Source: Sulfurimonas sp.
GTDB taxonomy: Bacteria; Campylobacterota; Campylobacteria; Campylobacterales; Sulfurimonadaceae
Length of the DNA stretch: 64,000 bases
Direction: 5' to 3'
Assembly (NCBI RefSeq): GCF_028714975.1
Contig: NZ_JAQTLH010000004.1
Coordinates: 62,001-126,000 of the forward strand
Under the pieces are notes generated by a model, which saw only the letters and a program-made list of their open reading frames with translations, made no database searches and was not told the DNA's origin. Below are positions 60,033 through 64,000 of this stretch, piece by piece. The stretch's first letter is position 1; each line of letters starts with the position of its first letter. The translations under genes and the position numbers were made by a program.

Positions 60033-60845
60033 GTGAGTATAAAAACTCTTTTTTTAGTGTTGTTTTTTACGCTCACGCTTTTGGGCAATGAGAGAATAGT
60101 CTCTCTCAGCCCGTCAGTTACGGAAATAGTTTATGCACTAAAAAAAGGTGATGCTCTCGTTGCTACAAGTGAATACTCACTCTACCCAAAAGAGGCTCAA
60201 AGTCTGCCTATCATCGGTGGGTATTCAAACCCGAATTTAGAAAAAATCATCGCACACTCTCCAACTTTGGTAATCGGACAAGATTTTAACAAAGAGACTT
60301 TAGAGAAGTTAAAAAGATTCAATATAAAAACTGTAATGCTTAAACTCCAAACCATTGACGATATAAAAAATTCCATACAAAAACTCTCAAACGAGTTACA
60401 GGTAAATCCAAAAACTCTAATAGACGACATAAACAATTCAATAAATAACGCTCCTAAAAGTAAAAAGCCACATACGGTTATGATAGTTTACGGACTGCAT
60501 GAAGATTTAAGAAGCGGCATCTATATAGCGGGAAGCGAGATATTTTTTAACGACATCATCTCGATATGCAAAAACACTAACGCATATAACGCTAACCAAA
60601 CTAACCAACCTGTTTTAAGTTATGAAAATGTTATAGCATTAAACCCCGATCAGATTATCATACTTCACTCAAATGCCTCAAACGGGTTGGTTGACAAGCA
60701 AAAAGCACTCGACACATGGCACTCACTCCCGACTAACGCAAGTAAAAACAAACGCATAACGGTAGTCGATGAGAGTTATATAAACATACCCTCACACAGA
60801 GTCGCTCTTAGTATTGAGAGACTCTGCAATGAGATGAACAGATGA
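60033..60845 (+). CDS. periplasmic substrate-binding protein (BtuF-like)
   Basis: 270 residues, GTG start, signal peptide (SIKTLFLVLFFTLTLLG). NERIVSLSPSVTEIVYALKK and LVIGQDFNKETLEKL match the type III (BtuF/FhuD) binding-protein family. The C-terminal half has IAGSEIFFNDIIS. It follows the TonB receptor by nine bases and overlaps the ATPase gene by four. Ligand probably cobalamin or a metal chelate. Confidence 0.88.
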   Translation: MSIKTLFLVLFFTLTLLGNERIVSLSPSVTEIVYALKKGDALVATSEYSLYPKEAQSLPIIGGYSNPNLEKIIAHSPTLVIGQDFNKETLEKLKRFNIKTVMLKLQTIDDIKNSIQKLSNELQVNPKTLIDDINNSINNAPKSKKPHTVMIVYGLHEDLRSGIYIAGSEIFFNDIISICKNTNAYNANQTNQPVLSYENVIALNPDQIIILHSNASNGLVDKQKALDTWHSLPTNASKNKRITVVDESYINIPSHRVALSIERLCNEMNR

Positions 60846-61567
60846 TTGAGCTAAAATCTCTCTCGTGCAGTTACTCCAATGAGAGTATCTTAAAAAATGT
60901 AAACCTGAGTGTAGAGTCGCACTTAAGCATACTCGGTGCAAACGGTTCGGGCAAAAGCACTCTGGCTCGCGCGATTTGCTCTTTGATAGAGTACGACGGA
61001 GAGATACTCGCAGACGGGATAAATATCAAAAACTTGTCATATCAAGAGAGGGCAAAAACAGTCGTTTATATCCCTGCAAAACTAGAGATTTACGACTCCT
61101 TTATAACAGTGCAAGATTTTGTGCTGCTTGGGAGATTTGCTTATAAAAAAAGCTTTTTTGAGTACTCAAGCGAGGATAGAAAAATAGCAGATGCAAACAT
61201 CAAACTCTTAGGTCTTGAGCATCTGAAAAATCACACTTTAGTTTCGCTAAGCTCAGGGGAACAGCAGCTCTCTCTCATCGCTGCGGCTCTTTGCCAAGAG
61301 AGCAAAATCATCATTTTTGACGAGCCGACGGCAAACCTTGATCCCCGCAACTCTTTGGTAATAGCAAAATATATAAAAAAGTTAAAAGATACGCACCAAA
61401 TTATTCTTATCACGCATGATTTGCATCTTGCTTCTTTCATCGGCAGTCCAATCGCTTTTATAAAAGATAAAAACGCTCACTTTTACGAGGATGATTTTTT
61501 TGACGATGAGGTTTTAAGGGAGCTTTACGGAGTAGAGTTTTGCTCATTGGCGGTAAAGTATGAGTAA
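60842..61567 (+). CDS. ABC transporter ATP-binding protein (BtuD/FecE-like)
   Basis: 241 residues with Walker A GANGSGKST (33-41), signature LSSGEQQLSL, Walker B IIIFDEPTANLDP and the H-loop HDLHL. Typical FecE/BtuD cluster member that powers the following permease. It overlaps the permease by eight bases. Confidence 0.94.
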   Translation: MIELKSLSCSYSNESILKNVNLSVESHLSILGANGSGKSTLARAICSLIEYDGEILADGINIKNLSYQERAKTVVYIPAKLEIYDSFITVQDFVLLGRFAYKKSFFEYSSEDRKIADANIKLLGLEHLKNHTLVSLSSGEQQLSLIAAALCQESKIIIFDEPTANLDPRNSLVIAKYIKKLKDTHQIILITHDLHLASFIGSPIAFIKDKNAHFYEDDFFDDEVLRELYGVEFCSLAVKYE

Positions 61568-62522
61568 GTTTTTGGTATGGTTTTTTTTAATAGCTATTTT
61601 TGTTATCTCGCCGTTTATCGGTGCAGTGCCGCTTGAGATAAACGAGGTTTTGGATTTTTCAACTCTTAGCTCAAAGATATTTTTTGAACTAAGGGTGCCG
61701 CGGGTTTTGTTTGCTTTTTTTGCAGGCGTCATACTTGCTCTTAGCGGACTTCTGTTTCAAACGCTCTTTCGTAACGCACTTATGACGCCTTATACTCTGG
61801 GAGTTTCAAGCGGCGCCGTTTTGGGTGCGGGAATTGCCATAAAACTTGGGCTTGGAACTCTGCTATTTGGCATAAGCGCTGTTCATCTTTTTGGATTTTT
61901 CGGAGCAATTTTAACGGTGTTACTGCTTCTTTATCTGGCAAAATTTCTAAAAAATGCCCAACATGAGTCGCTTTTGCTCTTAGGAATTGCCCTTTCGCTC
62001 TTTTACACCTCTGCTCTTATGATAATCTTTTATCTCGGAGATGCTATTCAAAACGATATGCTTATCCGTTTTACTATGGGTTCGCTCTCTATCATCGGAT
62101 GGCAAAATCCGCTTATAGTCGGTTTAATCGCCTCTCTTTTGACTATGGTTATCTATATCTACCGATTTGAGCTTCAACTTTTGGGTATTTCGGATGAGAG
62201 TGCAAAACTAAAAGGCTTGGATACAAAAAAAGCAACGAGAGTGCTTCTGCTAATCTCCTCCTTTGCCGTAGGTACGCTTGTCAGCATAAGCGGACCCATC
62301 GGTTTTGTCGGGCTTATAACTCCGCATATAGTTTTAAAAATCTACCCATCAACCATATATGCCAGAATTTTTAAAACCGCACTCTTTGGAGGCTTTTTTT
62401 TGGTTTTTTGTGACACAATTACAAGATCGTTACAGACACAAAGCGAAGTACCGATAGGGATTGTTACCGCTCTTATCGGCGGACCGTTTTTTATATATCT
62501 GATTATTAGGAAAAAACAGTGA
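61560..62522 (+). CDS. FecCD-family ABC permease (BtuC-like)
   Basis: 320 residues, hydrophobic throughout with about 9-10 helices. Signatures of FecCD: LRVPRVLFAFFAGVILALSG, TPYTLGVSSGAVLGAG and GPIGFVGLITPHIVLKIYPS near the ATPase contact. Overlaps YcaO by four bases (GTGA). Confidence 0.93.
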   Translation: MSKFLVWFFLIAIFVISPFIGAVPLEINEVLDFSTLSSKIFFELRVPRVLFAFFAGVILALSGLLFQTLFRNALMTPYTLGVSSGAVLGAGIAIKLGLGTLLFGISAVHLFGFFGAILTVLLLLYLAKFLKNAQHESLLLLGIALSLFYTSALMIIFYLGDAIQNDMLIRFTMGSLSIIGWQNPLIVGLIASLLTMVIYIYRFELQLLGISDESAKLKGLDTKKATRVLLLISSFAVGTLVSISGPIGFVGLITPHIVLKIYPSTIYARIFKTALFGGFFLVFCDTITRSLQTQSEVPIGIVTALIGGPFFIYLIIRKKQ

Positions 62523-64000
62523 AACTTTTATCAAAAACCGCTCCCTTGGAGGAGTCAATCTCAAAAATGCAAAAAGTGTTGGAGGATGTCGGCTGTAAAA
62601 CTACGATGTCTAAACAAAAACATCCTCTTGATAACTGCTACTCCGTAAATCTAAGCTCCGCCGAAGCGCCAAATCATATCTACTCAAACGGAAAAGGAAT
62701 CCTTAGCGAGGCATCAACGGCAAGCGCTTTGGGCGAATACATTGAGAGACTTCAGACAAATAATTTTTTTACGGATTTTTATCTGCCTAAGCGAAAGCAT
62801 TATCCCGACGAAGCACTATTTGAGTTTGGCGATGACTATCTTAGTGAAGAGCTTTTTGATATTTATGACCCGGATGGTGAACTCAGCGGTGATGATTTGG
62901 TTGACTATAACAGCGACTTTTCGGATAAAATAGTTGCTCTGCCTTTTAAAAAACTCCTCAGTGACGAGAGAGTCTATTTTCCCGTAAATATCTTAAATAA
63001 TCTCTATGTCAGTAACGGACTGGCTGCGGGAAATACGCCAAAAGAGGCGCAAATCCAAGCTCTTAGCGAGATATATGAGCGGTATGCAAAATTGGAGATT
63101 ATCAAAAACGCTTACGCACTGCCGAAATTTCCCGATGAAGTTGTTAAATCTTATGAGAGAGTTTACAAAGACCTTTTGGCACTTAGGGAGTCAGGCTACA
63201 TCGTAGAAGTCCTTGATGCCTCGCTCGGCGGGAAGTTTCCGGTAACTGCCATTTCGCTGATAAACCCGAAAAATGCAACTCTTTTTGTCTCTTTTGGAGC
63301 GCACCCGATACTCGAAGTCTCTTTGGAGAGGACAATGACGGAACTTATGCAAGGGCGTGATTTAGAGAGTCTTGATACATTTGAAACCCCGACATTTGAT
63401 ATGAGCATAGTAGCCGATGGCTTTAATCTCGAATCCCATTTTGTTGACTCAAACGGAAAACTCGGGTTTGGTTTTTTAAGTTCTGTTAAGAGTTTTGAGT
63501 TCGCAACTTGGAGATATGACGGCATAGAAGATGAGTTTGATTTTTTGGTAAGTATCGCAAAAGAGATGGAAAAAGAGATATATTTACGGGAGTACGACTA
63601 TCTTGGATTTTACTCCTGCCAGATTATTATCCCGAGTATTTCCGAAGTCTACCCCGTACAGGATTTGACCTACAACAACAAAAACAGTGGTAAAACTATC
63701 CGTGATATGGTTTTAAACATTAGCGAATATGACCCTGAGGATATTTTAGACATGGTTGAATCGCTTGACGACTCTTTGAGTATGGAAAAGTACATAGGCG
63801 TTATCTTTAAAAACAACTTCACAATGGCGGAGTTTAAAGCGCAGATATATCTGCTTTTGGATGATGCTCAGCAGGCACAGGAGCTTTTAGAGTTTGGAGC
63901 AAACAGACTCGGGCATGTAGTTGCGGAGCTGATTCGTATGGATGACGAGGGATTTGATTTTGAAGATTACAAAGAGGGATTGTTTAATATTTTTACTCAA
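62519..64000 (+). CDS. YcaO-family ATP-dependent enzyme, 3' end cut by window
   Basis: A GTG at 62519 inside the permease stop opens a frame that runs to the window end (494 codons, no stop). SEASTASALGEYIER and AQIQALSEIYERYAKLEII are the paired ATP/Mg-binding Glu motifs of YcaO. E. coli YcaO-like length and C-terminal region (YLLLDDAQQAQELLEFG). YcaO enzymes activate backbone amides; the E. coli protein has been linked to S12 methylthiolation. The overlap suggests co-translation with the importer. Confidence 0.9.
   Translation, partial: MKLLSKTAPLEESISKMQKVLEDVGCKTTMSKQKHPLDNCYSVNLSSAEAPNHIYSNGKGILSEASTASALGEYIERLQTNNFFTDFYLPKRKHYPDEALFEFGDDYLSEELFDIYDPDGELSGDDLVDYNSDFSDKIVALPFKKLLSDERVYFPVNILNNLYVSNGLAAGNTPKEAQIQALSEIYERYAKLEIIKNAYALPKFPDEVVKSYERVYKDLLALRESGYIVEVLDASLGGKFPVTAISLINPKNATLFVSFGAHPILEVSLERTMTELMQGRDLESLDTFETPTFDMSIVADGFNLESHFVDSNGKLGFGFLSSVKSFEFATWRYDGIEDEFDFLVSIAKEMEKEIYLREYDYLGFYSCQIIIPSISEVYPVQDLTYNNKNSGKTIRDMVLNISEYDPEDILDMVESLDDSLSMEKYIGVIFKNNFTMAEFKAQIYLLLDDAQQAQELLEFGANRLGHVVAELIRMDDEGFDFEDYKEGLFNIFTQ

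Noticed and set aside
1-64000. CRISPR array, rRNA operon or complete IS element
   Set aside because: No regularly spaced repeat of 24-40 bases with unique spacers, no rRNA sequence and no intact transposase was seen on reading the window.

Overview
The window is an AT-rich, gene-dense chromosomal segment of a Campylobacterota (epsilonproteobacterial) organism, most probably Sulfurimonas or a close relative. The evidence is the gene content: ThyX instead of ThyA, an FlhX/FliK-like pair, two FlgE-type hook proteins behind sigma-54 promoters of the GGAA-type seen in this phylum, several GGDEF proteins, a soluble-looking fumarate reductase/succinate dehydrogenase pair, a SUV3-like helicase, and a heme-copper oxidoreductase pair of NO-reductase character. 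The species call is inference; no rRNA gene is present.

Layout. 0-12 kb: tail of an EAL protein, queF, cca, typA, nrdB, a nitrilase-family hydrolase, pcm, thyX, a small lipoprotein, a PhnA-type protein, a diguanylate cyclase, dgt and rpsU. 12-17 kb: a tiny secreted peptide, dnaG, a protein with a degenerate helicase RecA2 domain and a 60-bp tandem-repeat tail, divergent rhlE, and a PP-loop tRNA-thiolation-like enzyme. 17-24.5 kb: flagellar hook region (a degenerate GGDEF protein, sigma-54 promoter, fliK, flgD, a short flgE paralogue, second sigma-54 promoter, large flgE). 24.5-30.6 kb: purT, a 2-hydroxyacid dehydrogenase, yqaA, the fumarate reductase/SDH A and B subunits, yajQ and a helix-turn-helix protein. 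30.6-33 kb: a CZB-type diguanylate cyclase, tRNA-Ser(GGA), a 3' integrase fragment and a RelE/Phd toxin-antitoxin pair, together the scar of an integrated element. 33-42.4 kb: SUV3-like helicase, a UDG-superfamily protein, a degenerate PAS-GGDEF protein, a YgjP-like metalloprotease, dbpA, ywbE, flhX with a second FliK-like protein, and an MFS transporter. 42.5-52.4 kb: a DUF234 protein, tex, a GNAT enzyme, an outer-membrane barrel, tpx, tsaD-dxr-cdsA, a small charged protein and an NFACT (RqcH-like) protein. 52.5-64 kb: heme-copper oxidoreductase subunits II and I, a membrane protein, a PAS-GGDEF-EAL protein, then an overlapping cluster of TonB receptor, BtuF/BtuD/BtuC-like ABC importer and a YcaO enzyme that runs off the window.

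How genes work together. nrdB, thyX and dgt all act on deoxynucleotide pools. fliK-flgD-flgE read as a hook-assembly module under sigma-54, and flhX plus a second FliK-like protein form a separate module probably touching the same length-control switch. At least six proteins have GGDEF or EAL domains, two of the GGDEF domains clearly degenerate, and YajQ is a reported c-di-GMP binder in other bacteria. The 3' cluster is an outer-to-inner-membrane uptake route with an ATP-dependent backbone-modifying YcaO enzyme translationally coupled to the permease.

Most unusual points: (1) the oxidoreductase pair, whose subunit II has lost the CuA ligands and whose subunit I has Asp where the first CuB histidine normally lies; (2) a family of structured, covarying repeats (three copies of one type, two of a related type) in intergenic gaps, the first type always between co-oriented genes; (3) an orphan pseudo-RecA2 helicase domain beside rhlE; (4) the integrase/TA scar at tRNA-Ser.
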